Shown: piece after piece, positions 26,753-35,674 of the stretch | Position numbering within the stretch: position 1 is the first letter of the stretch | Layout of the letters: every line of letters starts with the position of its first letter | Source: Mycolicibacterium poriferae | GTDB taxonomy: Bacteria > Actinomycetota > Actinomycetes > Mycobacteriales > Mycobacteriaceae | DNA: 64,000 nucleotides | NCBI RefSeq assembly: GCF_010728325.1 | Contig: NZ_AP022570.1 | Coordinates: 4,836,001-4,900,000, forward strand | Reading direction: 5' to 3' | Program-made: the position numbers and the translations under genes | Notes under the pieces: model-generated | The model's database searches: none | What the model saw: the letters and a program-made list of their open reading frames with translations, nothing else | What the model was told of the DNA's origin: nothing

Positions 26753-27119
26753 CGGCGAACGGCCACAGCGACAGCGCGTGGTCCTGGCCCACCGCCGTGG
26801 CGCCCGCATGGTGCGCACCCGCGTCGAGGTGCACGAGCAGACCCAGGTCGGCGACGCTCTGGTGCGCGGCCTGATGCGGGCCCAGCTGGGTCTGGCGCTG
26901 CGGTTGGCTGCCGTGGTGGTGGTACTGACCGGAGCCATCCCATTGCTCAACGCGTTGTTCCCCGGCCTCGGCGCGATCACCGTGTTCGGGATCCGACTGA
27001 ACTGGCTGGTGCTGACCGTGCTGGTGTATCCGCTGCTCTACGGCATCGGCTGGTTCTACGTCCGCCTGTCCGAACAGGCCGAACGCGATTTCGTCGGCGT
27101 CGTCGACGCCGAGCTGTGA
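26745..27119 (+). CDS. Small membrane protein coupled to the symporter
   Basis: 124 residues. A basic cytosolic N-terminus (about 1-45) precedes two membrane helices (about 47-72 and 80-104) and an acidic tail. It is shaped like a DUF485 partner of solute:sodium symporters, though no domain is certain. It overlaps the LytTR gene by 8 bases and the symporter by 4 (GTGA), so it is made with both. Likely a small subunit or stability factor for the symporter. Confidence 0.75.
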   Translation: MTSGERPQRQRVVLAHRRGARMVRTRVEVHEQTQVGDALVRGLMRAQLGLALRLAAVVVVLTGAIPLLNALFPGLGAITVFGIRLNWLVLTVLVYPLLYGIGWFYVRLSEQAERDFVGVVDAEL

Positions 27120-28870
27120 CCGGCTCCCCGCTGACCACGGCGGCACTGCTCCTCGCAGCCGTGGCCACCGTCGCCATCGGCGCCTACGGCGTGCGTTTCT
27201 CCCGCACGACGTCGGACTTCCTCGTCGCATCTCGCACCGTGGGGTCACAGTGGAACGCCGCCGCGATCTCGGGTGAATACCTCTCGGCCGCTTCGTTTCT
27301 CGGCGTTGCCGGACTCATCGCCAAATACGGCGCCGACGCGCTGTGGTACCCGGTTGGATTCACCGCCGGCTATCTGGGCCTGCTGTTGTTCGTGGCGGCG
27401 CCGCTGCGGCGTTCCGGTGCGTACACCGTGCCCGACTTCGCCGAATTCCGGCTCGGTTCGGCGCGGCTGCGCAAGGTCGCGATGCTCGTCGTCGTGGTGG
27501 TGTGCATCTTCTATCTGGTACCGCAGTACCAGGGCGCCGGGCTGGCGCTCAAAACGCTGCTGGGCACCCCGGTGTGGCTGGGGCCGGTGGCGGTCGGAGC
27601 GATCGTCATCACCAACGTGGTCGCCGGGGGGATGCGGTCGATCACGTTCGTGCAGGCATTCCAGTACTGGCTCAAGCTCACCGCGATCGCGATTCCCGCG
27701 CTGGCGTTGACCGCGCTGTTCTTCAGCGACAGCGGTGGCGCAGAGGGCTGGAAGCTGGGCGGCGCGCTGCCGCCGACGGTGCAACAGGACACCACCGTCA
27801 GCATCGACACCGATGTCGTCGTCAGCGTCACCGAACCCGAGGGGGTGACGGTGTCGGGCACGCTGGATGGCCGCGCGGTCGACGCGTCCGACATCGGCGG
27901 CCCGGGTGATCACACGCTCGGGGCGGGGAGCACCCTGACGTTGGCGGCCGGCGCGGCGACGCCCGTGGTGGCAGGCGCACCGAGCACCGGTGCCGACTGG
28001 ATCGCCTCGGGTCGCGGCTTCGGTGGCCATCACCCGCTCTATCAGGTCATCTCGATCATGGTGGCCACGTTCCTGGGCACGATGGGACTGCCGCACGTGC
28101 TGGTGCGCTTCTACACCAACCCCGACGGACGCGCGGCGCGGCGCACCGCGCTGGCGGTGATCGCGTTGCTGTCGCTGTTCTATCTGTTCCCGACGCTGAT
28201 CGGGGTGTTCTCGCGGCTGTATGTCCCACAACTGTTGATCACCGGTAACTCCGACGCCGCGGTGTTGCTGGCGCCCGCGGCGGCGATCGGCGGTCCGGTC
28301 GGTCAGGTGGTGGCCGCTCTGGTGGCGGCCGGGGCGATCGCCGCGTTCCTGGCCACCTCGTCGGGTCTGCTCGTCAGCTTCGCCGGCGCGCTGGCCACCG
28401 ATGTGCTGCCCGGTCGTGTGCGTGACTTCCGGCTGGCCGCCGTCGTGGGCGGGCTGATCCCTATTCCGTTGGCGCTGACCACCGCCGGCGGGCTGGAGTT
28501 GTCCCGCAGCGTCGGGCTGGCGTTCGCGGTGGCGGCCTCGACGTTGTGCCCATTGCTGGTCCTCGGCATCTGGTGGCGCGGGCTGACAGCGCTGGGTGCC
28601 GCCAGCGGGTTGGCCGTCGGCGGGCTGCTCTCGGGGGTCACCGTCAGCGTCGCCGTGGCCGGCGGTGTGGACGAGGACATGTTCGGCGGGTGGCCGGCCG
28701 TGCTGATCGGTTACCCGGCCGCGGTCAGCGTGCCGTTGGCGTTCGCGACGATGATCGTCGTCAGCTGGACCACCAGAGCGAAGATCCCCGCCGACGTCGC
28801 ACAGATCTTCGCCCGGATGCACGTGCCTGAGCACCTGGGGATGGGGATCGAGCGGATGCCGCGGGGCTGA
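27116..28870 (+). CDS. Sodium/solute symporter (SSS family, first copy)
   Basis: 584 residues, about 13 membrane helices. SSS hallmarks: SGEYLSAASFLGVAGLI (about 50-68), and the GLPHVLVRFYTNP segment (about 325) seen in acetate and proline permeases. Between helices at about residues 205-295 there is an extra extracytoplasmic insertion (beta-rich, DTTVSIDTDVVVSVTEP...) not found in ActP or in the second symporter here. Substrate probably a carboxylate or amino acid, by family; direct evidence is lacking. GTG start coupled to the small membrane protein. Confidence 0.88.
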   Translation: MTGSPLTTAALLLAAVATVAIGAYGVRFSRTTSDFLVASRTVGSQWNAAAISGEYLSAASFLGVAGLIAKYGADALWYPVGFTAGYLGLLLFVAAPLRRSGAYTVPDFAEFRLGSARLRKVAMLVVVVVCIFYLVPQYQGAGLALKTLLGTPVWLGPVAVGAIVITNVVAGGMRSITFVQAFQYWLKLTAIAIPALALTALFFSDSGGAEGWKLGGALPPTVQQDTTVSIDTDVVVSVTEPEGVTVSGTLDGRAVDASDIGGPGDHTLGAGSTLTLAAGAATPVVAGAPSTGADWIASGRGFGGHHPLYQVISIMVATFLGTMGLPHVLVRFYTNPDGRAARRTALAVIALLSLFYLFPTLIGVFSRLYVPQLLITGNSDAAVLLAPAAAIGGPVGQVVAALVAAGAIAAFLATSSGLLVSFAGALATDVLPGRVRDFRLAAVVGGLIPIPLALTTAGGLELSRSVGLAFAVAASTLCPLLVLGIWWRGLTALGAASGLAVGGLLSGVTVSVAVAGGVDEDMFGGWPAVLIGYPAAVSVPLAFATMIVVSWTTRAKIPADVAQIFARMHVPEHLGMGIERMPRG

Positions 28871-28989
28871 GCCGGGGCCGCCTCGGCGCCATCCGGCGCC
28901 GCCTCAGGCCGCGCCGTTCGTCGCCGTCGATCGACCGTTCACCGCACGGGCTCCCGACCTCACCGTGTGGGCACCGTCAGCCATAGATA

Positions 28990-29005
28990 TGTGACTCACG
29001 TCTCA
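28990..29005 (+). promoter_or_regulatory. CRP-like site before DUF485-actP
   Basis: TGTGACTCACGTCTCA matches TGTGA-N6-TCACA in 9 of 10 defined positions. A TANNNT-type -10 (TAGCTT, 29008-29013) lies directly downstream, so the site overlaps the promoter spacer, a position compatible with cAMP-CRP repression or alternate activation. Confidence 0.45.
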
Positions 29006-29056
29006 ACTAGCTTCCCTCCAGAGCCTGTTCACACACAGTCAGGAAGTGAGACCACG

Positions 29057-29407
29057 GTGTCCGAAACCGACCTACCCATTCGCCCGGAGGCCATCAGCGG
29101 CGAGCGATACCTGCAGGTGCAGGCCAGCCCCGAGTTCCAGGAGCTGCGAAGCCGCCTGCGCCGCTTCGTCTTCCCGATGACGGCCTTCTTCCTCATCTGG
29201 TACGCCACCTACGTCCTGCTCGGGGCGTTCGCCCACGACTTCATGGCCATCGAGGTGTGGGGCAACATCAACGTCGGCCTGATCATCGGCCTGGGCCAGT
29301 TCGTCACCACGTTCCTGATCACCGGCCTGTACGTGCGATTCGCCAACCGTGAGCTCGATCCCCGCGCCGAAGCCATCCGCACCGAGTTGGAAAGCGAAGT
29401 CAAATGA
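29057..29407 (+). CDS. DUF485 membrane protein, symporter partner
   Basis: 116 residues from GTG 29057 (ribosome site GGAAGTGAG). Domain starts at EFQELRSRLRRFVFPMTAFFLIWY and two helices follow (about 46-66 and 80-102) with the family pattern GQFVTTFLITGLYVRFANRELD. DUF485 proteins are encoded next to ActP-type acetate permeases. It overlaps the second symporter gene by 4 bases. Confidence 0.9.
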   Translation: MSETDLPIRPEAISGERYLQVQASPEFQELRSRLRRFVFPMTAFFLIWYATYVLLGAFAHDFMAIEVWGNINVGLIIGLGQFVTTFLITGLYVRFANRELDPRAEAIRTELESEVK

Positions 29408-31035
29408 CCACTCTGCTCGCCCAGACCGAGACGGTCGGCAACACCGCCGCCAACATCGGCATCTTCAGTCTGTTCGTCGTCGTGACGATGGTGGTCGTCA
29501 TCCGCGCCAGCAAGCGCAACGCGACGGCCGCAGAGTTCTTCACCGGTGGCCGCGGTTTCACCGGGCCGCAGAACGGCATCGCCATCGCCGGTGACTATCT
29601 GTCGGCGGCCAGCTTCCTCGGGATCGCCGGCGCGATCGCCGTGTACGGCTACGACGGCTTCCTGTACTCGATCGGCTTCCTGGTCGCCTGGCTGGTGGCG
29701 CTGCTGCTGGTGGCCGAATTGTTACGCAACACCGGCAAATTCACGATGGCCGACGTGTTGAGCTTCCGGCTCAAGCAGCGGCCGGTCCGGCTGGCCGCAG
29801 CCACCAACACGCTGACCGTGTCGCTGTTCTACCTGCTGGCCCAGATGGCCGGCGCCGGCGGACTGGTGGCGCTGCTGCTCAACGTCAACTCCAGCGGCGG
29901 ACAGGCCATCGTCATCGCCGTGGTCGGCGTGCTGATGATCCTCTACGTCCTGGTCGGCGGCATGAAGGGCACCACCTGGGTGCAGATCATCAAAGCCGTG
30001 CTGCTGATCGCCGGTGCGGGAGCGATGACGCTGATGGTGCTCGGCAAGTTCGGGCTGAACTTCTCCGAGATCCTCGGTGCCGCACAGTCGGCGATCAGCG
30101 GAAGCACCACCGAGGCCGTCGCCAACCGGGACGTGCTGGCCCCCGGCGCACAGTACGGCGGGTCGCTGACCTCGCAGATCAACTTCATCTCGCTGGCGAT
30201 CGCGCTGGTGCTGGGCACCGCGGGTCTGCCGCACGTGCTGATGCGGTTCTACACCGTGCCCACCGCCAAGGAAGCCCGCCGCTCGGTGGTCTGGGCGATC
30301 GCGCTGATCGGCGCCTTCTACCTGTTCACCCTGGTGCTGGGCTACGGCGCCGCCGCGCTGGTCGGCCCCGACACGATCCTCGGTGCGGCGGGCGGAGTGA
30401 ACTCCGCGGCACCGCTGCTGGCCTTCCAGTTGGGCGGTGTGGTGCTGCTGGGCATCATCTCGGCGGTGGCGTTCGCGACCATCCTGGCCGTCGTCGCCGG
30501 ATTGACCATCACCGCTTCGGCGTCGTTCGCCCACGACATCTACGCCACGATCCGCAAGGGGCACACGGTGACCGAGGCCGAACAGGTCCGGGTCTCGCGT
30601 ATCACCGCGGTGGTGCTGGGCGCACTGTCCATCGGGCTGGGCATCCTGGCCAATGGACAGAACGTCGCGTTCCTGGTCGCCCTGGCCTTCGCGGTCGCGG
30701 CGGCGGCGAACCTGCCCACCATCGTCTACTCGCTGTACTGGAAGCGGTTCAACACCCGCGGCGCCCTGTGGAGCATGTACGGCGGTCTGATCTCGACCAT
30801 CGTGCTGATCGTGTTCTCCCCCGCGGTGTCGGGTGGGCCGACGTCGATGTTCCCCAGCGTCGACTTCTCCTACTTCCCGCTGGCCAACCCGGGCATCGTC
30901 TCGATCCCGCTGGCATTCATCCTCGGCATCGTCGGGACCCTGACCTCGCCCGACGACGAGGATCCGAAGGTCGCTGCCGAGATGGAGGTGCGTTCACTGA
31001 CCGGCATCGGAGCCGAAAAGGCGGTCGCCCACTAG
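29404..31035 (+). CDS. actP: ActP-like cation/acetate symporter
   Basis: 543 residues with about 13 helices. Strong ActP pattern: AEFFTGGRGFTGPQNGIAIAGDYLSAASFLGIAG (read in parts), GTAGLPHVLMRFYTVPTAKEARRS and VAFATILAVVAGLTITASASFAHD. It should import acetate, and perhaps other short monocarboxylates, with a cation. Together with DUF485 it forms a conserved pair behind a CRP-like site, and sits next to the LytS/LytTR-linked first symporter, indicating a carbon-source uptake locus. Confidence 0.9.
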   Translation: MTTLLAQTETVGNTAANIGIFSLFVVVTMVVVIRASKRNATAAEFFTGGRGFTGPQNGIAIAGDYLSAASFLGIAGAIAVYGYDGFLYSIGFLVAWLVALLLVAELLRNTGKFTMADVLSFRLKQRPVRLAAATNTLTVSLFYLLAQMAGAGGLVALLLNVNSSGGQAIVIAVVGVLMILYVLVGGMKGTTWVQIIKAVLLIAGAGAMTLMVLGKFGLNFSEILGAAQSAISGSTTEAVANRDVLAPGAQYGGSLTSQINFISLAIALVLGTAGLPHVLMRFYTVPTAKEARRSVVWAIALIGAFYLFTLVLGYGAAALVGPDTILGAAGGVNSAAPLLAFQLGGVVLLGIISAVAFATILAVVAGLTITASASFAHDIYATIRKGHTVTEAEQVRVSRITAVVLGALSIGLGILANGQNVAFLVALAFAVAAAANLPTIVYSLYWKRFNTRGALWSMYGGLISTIVLIVFSPAVSGGPTSMFPSVDFSYFPLANPGIVSIPLAFILGIVGTLTSPDDEDPKVAAEMEVRSLTGIGAEKAVAH

Positions 31036-31054
31036 TCCCCTTCTGGGCGCCAGG

Positions 31055-31088
31055 CCAGGCTCGTCCCGCCGCCGCGGGGCGAGCCTGG
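31055..31088 (+). terminator. Hairpin after actP
   Basis: Bases 31055-31069 pair with 31074-31088 (15 bp, one G-U pair, 4-base loop) 20 bases after the symporter stop. It separates the symporter unit from the following MFS gene. Confidence 0.6.
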
Positions 31089-31166
31089 TCTGTGTCCGGG
31101 CTGGTCCTGCCACCGCGGGACGGGCCTTGTCTGTGTTCGGGAAAGTTCTGGGTACCCCTGCGCGTT

Positions 31167-32345
31167 GTGAGTCCCGTGCGCACGTACCCGATGGCCCTGC
31201 TCGCCTACGCGTTCACCGCGATCATGGCCGGCACCACGCTGCCGACCCCGATGTACGCGCTCTACGCGGAGCACCTGCATTTCTCGGTGCTGACGACGAC
31301 GGTCGTCTACGCCACCTACGCCGGTGGGGTGCTGGTCGGGTTGCTGGCGTTCGGCCGGTGGTCGGACACCGTGGGCCGGCGCCCGGTGCTGCTGGCCGGG
31401 GTGGTGTTCGCGATGGCCAGCGCGGTGGTGTTCCTGTTCGCCGACTCGGTGCCGGTGCTGCTGGCGGGTCGGGTGCTGTCGGGCCTGTCCGCCGGGCTGT
31501 TCACCGGCACCGGCACCGCGGCGGTGGTGGAAGCGGCACCACCGGCCTGGCGGGGACGGGCGCCGGCGTTCGCCACCGTGGCCAACATCGGCGGGCTCGG
31601 GGCGGGCCCGCTGCTGGCCGGCCTGCTGGTGCAGTACGCCCCCGATCCGCTGCAACTCAGCTTCCTCGTCCACCTCGTGCTGGCCGGGCTGGCCGCGGTG
31701 GCTGTGCTGATGGTGCCCGAGACCTCGCCGCGCACCGGGCGACTCGGCGTTCAGCGGCTCGCGGTGCCGCCGCAGGCCCGCGCGGTGTTCGTCGTCGCCG
31801 CGTTGGCCGGGTTCGCCGGTTTCGCCACCACCGGGCTGTTCACCGCGGTGGCGCCGTCGTTTCTGTCCGACGTCGTGGGCATCGACAACCACGCCACCGC
31901 GGGTGCGATCGTCTGCTCGATCTTCGCGTCGTCCGCGCTGGCCCAACTGGCCGCGCTGCGCGCCGACCCGCAGCGGGCCGTGGCGTTCGGCTGCGCGGTC
32001 CTCATCGCGGGGATGGCGATCCTGGCGCTCGCGGTGCACGTCGCATCGCTGGCGTTGATGATCGCCGCGGCCGTCGTGTGCGGTATCGGGCAGGGCGTCA
32101 GCTTCGGCCGCGGGCTCGCCGCGGTCTCCGACTGCACACCCGCCGACCGCCGCGCCGAGGTGACGTCGACGTACTTCGTGGTCGCCTACATCGCCTTGTC
32201 GCTACCGGTGATGGGCGAGGGTCTGGCCGCGCAGGCCTGGGGTCTGGACACCGCCGGGTTGACGTTCGCCGTGGCAGTGGCGGTGCTGGCGGCCGGCTGC
32301 CTGGCCGCCATCCTCGCCCGCGAGACCCGGCGTGTCCGGGTGTGA
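31167..32345 (+). CDS. MFS transporter
   Basis: 392 residues, 12 helices, with the MFS loop FGRWSDTVGRRPVLL (about 62-76) and the PxPxYALY N-terminus of many actinobacterial drug exporters. The GTG at 31167 was chosen; GTG 31176 or ATG 31191 would shorten it only slightly. No regulator is adjacent. Substrate unknown; family members expel drugs or sugars. Confidence 0.82.
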   Translation: MSPVRTYPMALLAYAFTAIMAGTTLPTPMYALYAEHLHFSVLTTTVVYATYAGGVLVGLLAFGRWSDTVGRRPVLLAGVVFAMASAVVFLFADSVPVLLAGRVLSGLSAGLFTGTGTAAVVEAAPPAWRGRAPAFATVANIGGLGAGPLLAGLLVQYAPDPLQLSFLVHLVLAGLAAVAVLMVPETSPRTGRLGVQRLAVPPQARAVFVVAALAGFAGFATTGLFTAVAPSFLSDVVGIDNHATAGAIVCSIFASSALAQLAALRADPQRAVAFGCAVLIAGMAILALAVHVASLALMIAAAVVCGIGQGVSFGRGLAAVSDCTPADRRAEVTSTYFVVAYIALSLPVMGEGLAAQAWGLDTAGLTFAVAVAVLAAGCLAAILARETRRVRV

Positions 32346-32349
32346 GCCG

Positions 32350-32532
32350 TTATCCGCTCTTGCGGCGGAATTCGCGACGGTTCTCCACCGGGCCGTGTGA
32401 GCGGGGCTGCTTGGCGCCGCCGTCGCGGTGGGCGGCCCCGGTGGCGGACTTGGCCTTCTTGCGTTCCAGCGCCTCACGGAACTTGCGCTTGGTGTCGTCG
32501 TCGCCGGTCTGTTCCTGACCTGTGGCTGTCAT
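32350..32532 (-). CDS. DUF5302 small protein
   Basis: 60 residues, highly charged, with DDDTKRKFREALERKKAKS and the end HGPVENRREFRRKSG that define DUF5302, a mycobacterial/actinobacterial family of unknown function. Helical and disordered; no membrane segment. Lies just downstream of the Rv1155-like gene on the same strand (17-base gap). Confidence 0.88.
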   Translation of the reverse strand: MTATGQEQTGDDDTKRKFREALERKKAKSATGAAHRDGGAKQPRSHGPVENRREFRRKSG

Positions 32533-32549
32533 GGCCGAAGCTTAGTCGC

Positions 32550-33005
<456 letters not shown>

Positions 33006-33050
33006 GAACGATCGCGGGTCTGGGATCATCGAACAGATGGAGCGGAGACG

Positions 33051-33575
33051 ATGACGCGCTACGCCGCGTTCCTGCGGGGGGTCAACGTCGGCGGGGTCAC
33101 GCTGAAGATGGCCGCCCTCACCGAGGCGCTCGAAGCGGCCGGGTTCACGGGGGTCAGGACGATCCTGGCCAGCGGCAACGTGCTGCTCGACAGCGAGGCG
33201 GACGCCGCCGCGGTCAGAGACCTGGCCGAGCGGACGCTGCGGAACGAATTCGGTTACGAGGCATGGGTTCTGGTCTACGGGCTGGACACCGTGGCACAGA
33301 TCTCCTCGGCCTACCCGTTCCCGCGTGAGGTCGAGGGCCACCACTCCTACGTCACGTTCGTCAGCGACGACGACGTGCTGCGCGAGCTGTCCGAGCTGGC
33401 CCGCCAGCCCGGCCCGGGTGAGCACATCGCCCCCGGCGACGGCGTCGTGTACTGGCAGGTGCCGCGTTCGGCGACCCTGCAGAGCGTCATGGGGAGGACA
33501 ATGGGTCGCAAGCGCTACAAATCCTCGACCACCACGCGCAACCTGCGCACGATCGACAAGGTCCTGCGGGGCTGA
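33051..33575 (+). CDS. DUF1697 family protein
   Basis: 174 residues. Opens TRYAAFLRGVNVGGVTLKMAALTEALEAAGF, then ILASGNVLL, AYPFPR and near the end KRYKSSTTTRNLRTIDKV, all typical of DUF1697, a widely distributed small fold of unknown function. ATG 33051 is preceded by GGAGCGGAGACG. Divergent from the Rv1155-like gene. Confidence 0.88.
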   Translation: MTRYAAFLRGVNVGGVTLKMAALTEALEAAGFTGVRTILASGNVLLDSEADAAAVRDLAERTLRNEFGYEAWVLVYGLDTVAQISSAYPFPREVEGHHSYVTFVSDDDVLRELSELARQPGPGEHIAPGDGVVYWQVPRSATLQSVMGRTMGRKRYKSSTTTRNLRTIDKVLRG

Positions 33576-33600
33576 CCGCAGCGACCGGCCGGGAGGGCCA

Positions 33601-34425
33601 ATGACCGCCAAGCACTCCGCAGACCTGACCGGGGTCTCCGAGACCGCACTGATGACGCTGCAGGTGCGGGCCTCGGAGGCGCGCCGGCCCGACGGGATCA
33701 TCGACGACCCGATGGCTGTGCACCTCGTCGATTCGATCGACGTCGACTTCGGCAAGTTCGGCTACACCAAACGCCAGGACATGGCGCTGCGCGCGAAGGT
33801 GTTCGACAAGTACACCCGGCGCTACCTGGTCGACCATCCGCGTGCGACGGTGGTGGCGCTGGCCGAGGGGTTGCAGACCAGCTTCTACCGGCTCGACGCC
33901 GCGGGTGTGGGTGACCAGTTCCGGTGGTTGACCGTGGACCTGCCGCCGATGGTGGAGCTGCGCCGCAAGCTGCTGCCGGCCTCGGACCGGATACAGATGT
34001 GCGCCCAGTCGGCTCTGGACTTCAGCTGGATGGACCGGGTCAACCCCGACGACGGGGTGTTCATCACCGCCGAGGGTCTGCTGATGTACCTGCCGCCGGA
34101 GGACGCGATGGCGCTGATCACCGCCTGCGCGGCACGGTTCCCGGGTGGCCAGATGATGTTCGATCTGCCCCCGTCGGCGTTCCATGCGCTCGCGCGCCGG
34201 GGTATGCGGACGTCGCTGCGTTACCGGGTGCCGCCGATGCCGTTCACGCTGTCGGTCGCCGAGGCCGCCGAACTGGTCGACACCGTTCCGGGGGTACGCG
34301 CCGTGCACGATCTGCCGAGCGAGCCGCCGCGCGGGCGGTTGCTCGGCGCACTCGTCTGGGCGGCGCAGCGCACGCCGCTGCTCGACCCGGTGCGACCGAC
34401 GGTGACGCTGCTGGAATTCGGCTGA
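33601..34425 (+). CDS. Leucine carboxyl methyltransferase-like O-methyltransferase (Omt type)
   Basis: 274 residues of the LCM/PPM1 class: [25 protein letters not shown] (SAM-binding acidic-strand region about residue 75), [16 protein letters not shown], then [21 protein letters not shown] (about 150-170). It should transfer methyl from SAM to a carboxylate or hydroxyl; substrate unknown. Position next to the GntR/sirtuin pair and the Rv1155-type gene corresponds to Rv1153c (omt). Confidence 0.85.
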   Translation: MTAKHSADLTGVSETALMTLQVRASEARRPDGIIDDPMAVHLVDSIDVDFGKFGYTKRQDMALRAKVFDKYTRRYLVDHPRATVVALAEGLQTSFYRLDAAGVGDQFRWLTVDLPPMVELRRKLLPASDRIQMCAQSALDFSWMDRVNPDDGVFITAEGLLMYLPPEDAMALITACAARFPGGQMMFDLPPSAFHALARRGMRTSLRYRVPPMPFTLSVAEAAELVDTVPGVRAVHDLPSEPPRGRLLGALVWAAQRTPLLDPVRPTVTLLEFG

Positions 34426-34442
34426 CGGGAAGTCGGCGCGGC

Positions 34443-34481
34443 CAGCCGAACGTTGCTCAGCCGAACGTTGCTCAGCCGAAT
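34443..34481. repeat. 15-bp tandem repeat across the GntR gene's stop codon
   Basis: CAGCCGAACGTTGCT is present at 34443-34457 and 34458-34472, with a partial third copy (CAGCCGAAT) at 34473-34481. The GntR stop codon (34472-34474 on the minus strand) lies at the junction, so each copy repeats the Phe-Gly-stop end. Confidence 0.8.
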
Positions 34482-34837
34482 GCGGCCTCCACGTAGCGCA
34501 ACGCCTCGCCCTTGTCCACGCCGAGGGCCCGCGCCGCGGACACGAACGTGTTCGCCGCGGTGGCCATCGCCACGTCCGCCGGGTCCGATCGCGCCACGAA
34601 GGTGCCGAACCGGCCCCTGGTCTCCAGGACCCCCGCTGCCTCGAGCTCCCGGTACGCACGGGCCACGGTGTTCACTGCCAGGTTGATCTGACCGGCCAAC
34701 TCGCGCACCGTCGGCAGCCTGGTGCCCGGTTCGAGTTGACCGTCCCGGATCCCGCCGATGATCTGCGTTCTCAGCTGATCGAACAGCGGCCTGGCAGCGC
34801 TCGGATCCACGCGCACCCATTCCCCCAAATCGGCCAC
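34472..34837 (-). CDS. GntR-family (YtrA-type) short regulator
   Basis: 121 residues. Winged helix at about 15-80 ([53 protein letters not shown], read in parts) followed by a short C-terminal helix, the layout of YtrA-subfamily repressors that lack a ligand domain of normal size. GTG 34837 was chosen from a minus-strand -10 (GATACT) 6 bases upstream. Divergent from the sirtuin, which it probably controls; corresponds to Rv1152. The 3' end carries a tandem repeat. Confidence 0.88.
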   Translation of the reverse strand: MADLGEWVRVDPSAARPLFDQLRTQIIGGIRDGQLEPGTRLPTVRELAGQINLAVNTVARAYRELEAAGVLETRGRFGTFVARSDPADVAMATAANTFVSAARALGVDKGEALRYVEAAFG

Positions 34838-34843
34838 GTGCCC

Positions 34844-34867
34844 AGTATCACCCACAGCCGCTACTTT
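34844..34867. promoter_or_regulatory. Divergent leaderless promoters of GntR gene and sirtuin
   Basis: The intergenic gap is 36 bases. On the minus strand GATACT (34844-34849) lies 6 bases before GTG 34837; on the plus strand TACTTT (34862-34867) lies 6 bases before GTG 34874. Each promoter's -35 region overlaps the other gene's promoter, so mutual exclusion or shared control by the GntR protein is likely. Confidence 0.6.
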
Positions 34868-34873
34868 GGTGGG

Positions 34874-35587
34874 GTGCAGGTGACGGTATTCAGCGGTGCG
34901 GGGATCTCCGCCGAGAGCGGCGTGCCGACCTTCCGTGACGCCGAGACCGGGTTGTGGGCGCAGGTCGACCCCTACGAGATCTCCAGCTCGCACGGTTGGC
35001 GCGCCCACCCTGAGCGGGTGTGGGCGTGGTACCTGTGGCGCCACCACATGATGAGTGCGGTGGCACCCAACGACGCCCACCGCGCCGTCGCCGCCTGGGA
35101 GGACTACGCCGACGTCCACGTCGTGACCCAGAACGTGGACAACCTGCACGAGCGTGCGGGCAGCAACCGGGTGCATCACGTGCACGGCAGCCTGTTCGAA
35201 TTCCACTGCGACCGCTGCGGGGCCGGCTATCTCGACGAGGTGCCCGACATGCCCGAACCCGTGGCGACGGTCGAGCCACCGCGGTGCGGCTGCGGTGGGC
35301 TGATCCGCCCCAACGTGGTGTGGTTCGGCGAGCCTCTACCCGACGACGCGTGGCAACGATCGGTCGATGCGGTGGTCAACGCCGACCTGGTGGTGGTGGT
35401 CGGCACCTCGTCGGTGGTCTACCCCGCGGCCGGGCTGCCCGAGTTGGCCGTCGCCAACGGGACGCCCGTCATCGAGGTCAACCCGGAACCCACTCCGCTG
35501 TCCGACAGTGCGACGGTGACTCTGCGCGAGAAGGCGGCCAGTGCGTTGCCCGGGCTGCTGCAGCGCCTTCCGGTGCTGTTGGGCTGA
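34874..35587 (+). CDS. cobB: NAD-dependent protein deacylase, SIRT5/CobB-like sirtuin
   Basis: 237 residues. NAD site [15 protein letters not shown] (8-22), [12 protein letters not shown], catalytic His104 (HVHGS), zinc pairs Cys112/Cys115 and Cys138/Cys140. Tyr53 and Arg56 in WYLWR form the Y-x-x-R pair that lets SIRT5/CobB-type enzymes take succinyl or malonyl lysine, so desuccinylase activity is predicted in addition to deacetylation. In mycobacteria such a deacetylase activates acetyl-CoA synthetase by removing acetyl groups, which fits the acetate genes of this window. Corresponds to Rv1151c. Confidence 0.94.
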   Translation: MQVTVFSGAGISAESGVPTFRDAETGLWAQVDPYEISSSHGWRAHPERVWAWYLWRHHMMSAVAPNDAHRAVAAWEDYADVHVVTQNVDNLHERAGSNRVHHVHGSLFEFHCDRCGAGYLDEVPDMPEPVATVEPPRCGCGGLIRPNVVWFGEPLPDDAWQRSVDAVVNADLVVVVGTSSVVYPAAGLPELAVANGTPVIEVNPEPTPLSDSATVTLREKAASALPGLLQRLPVLLG

Positions 35588-35674
35588 TTTGCTCCCCGGT
35601 TGCCACAGCCCCACCTGCGGTGGCGGGCCGACCTGACCCTCGCCGGTTGCTGCAGCGCGGCGACGCCGAGCGGG

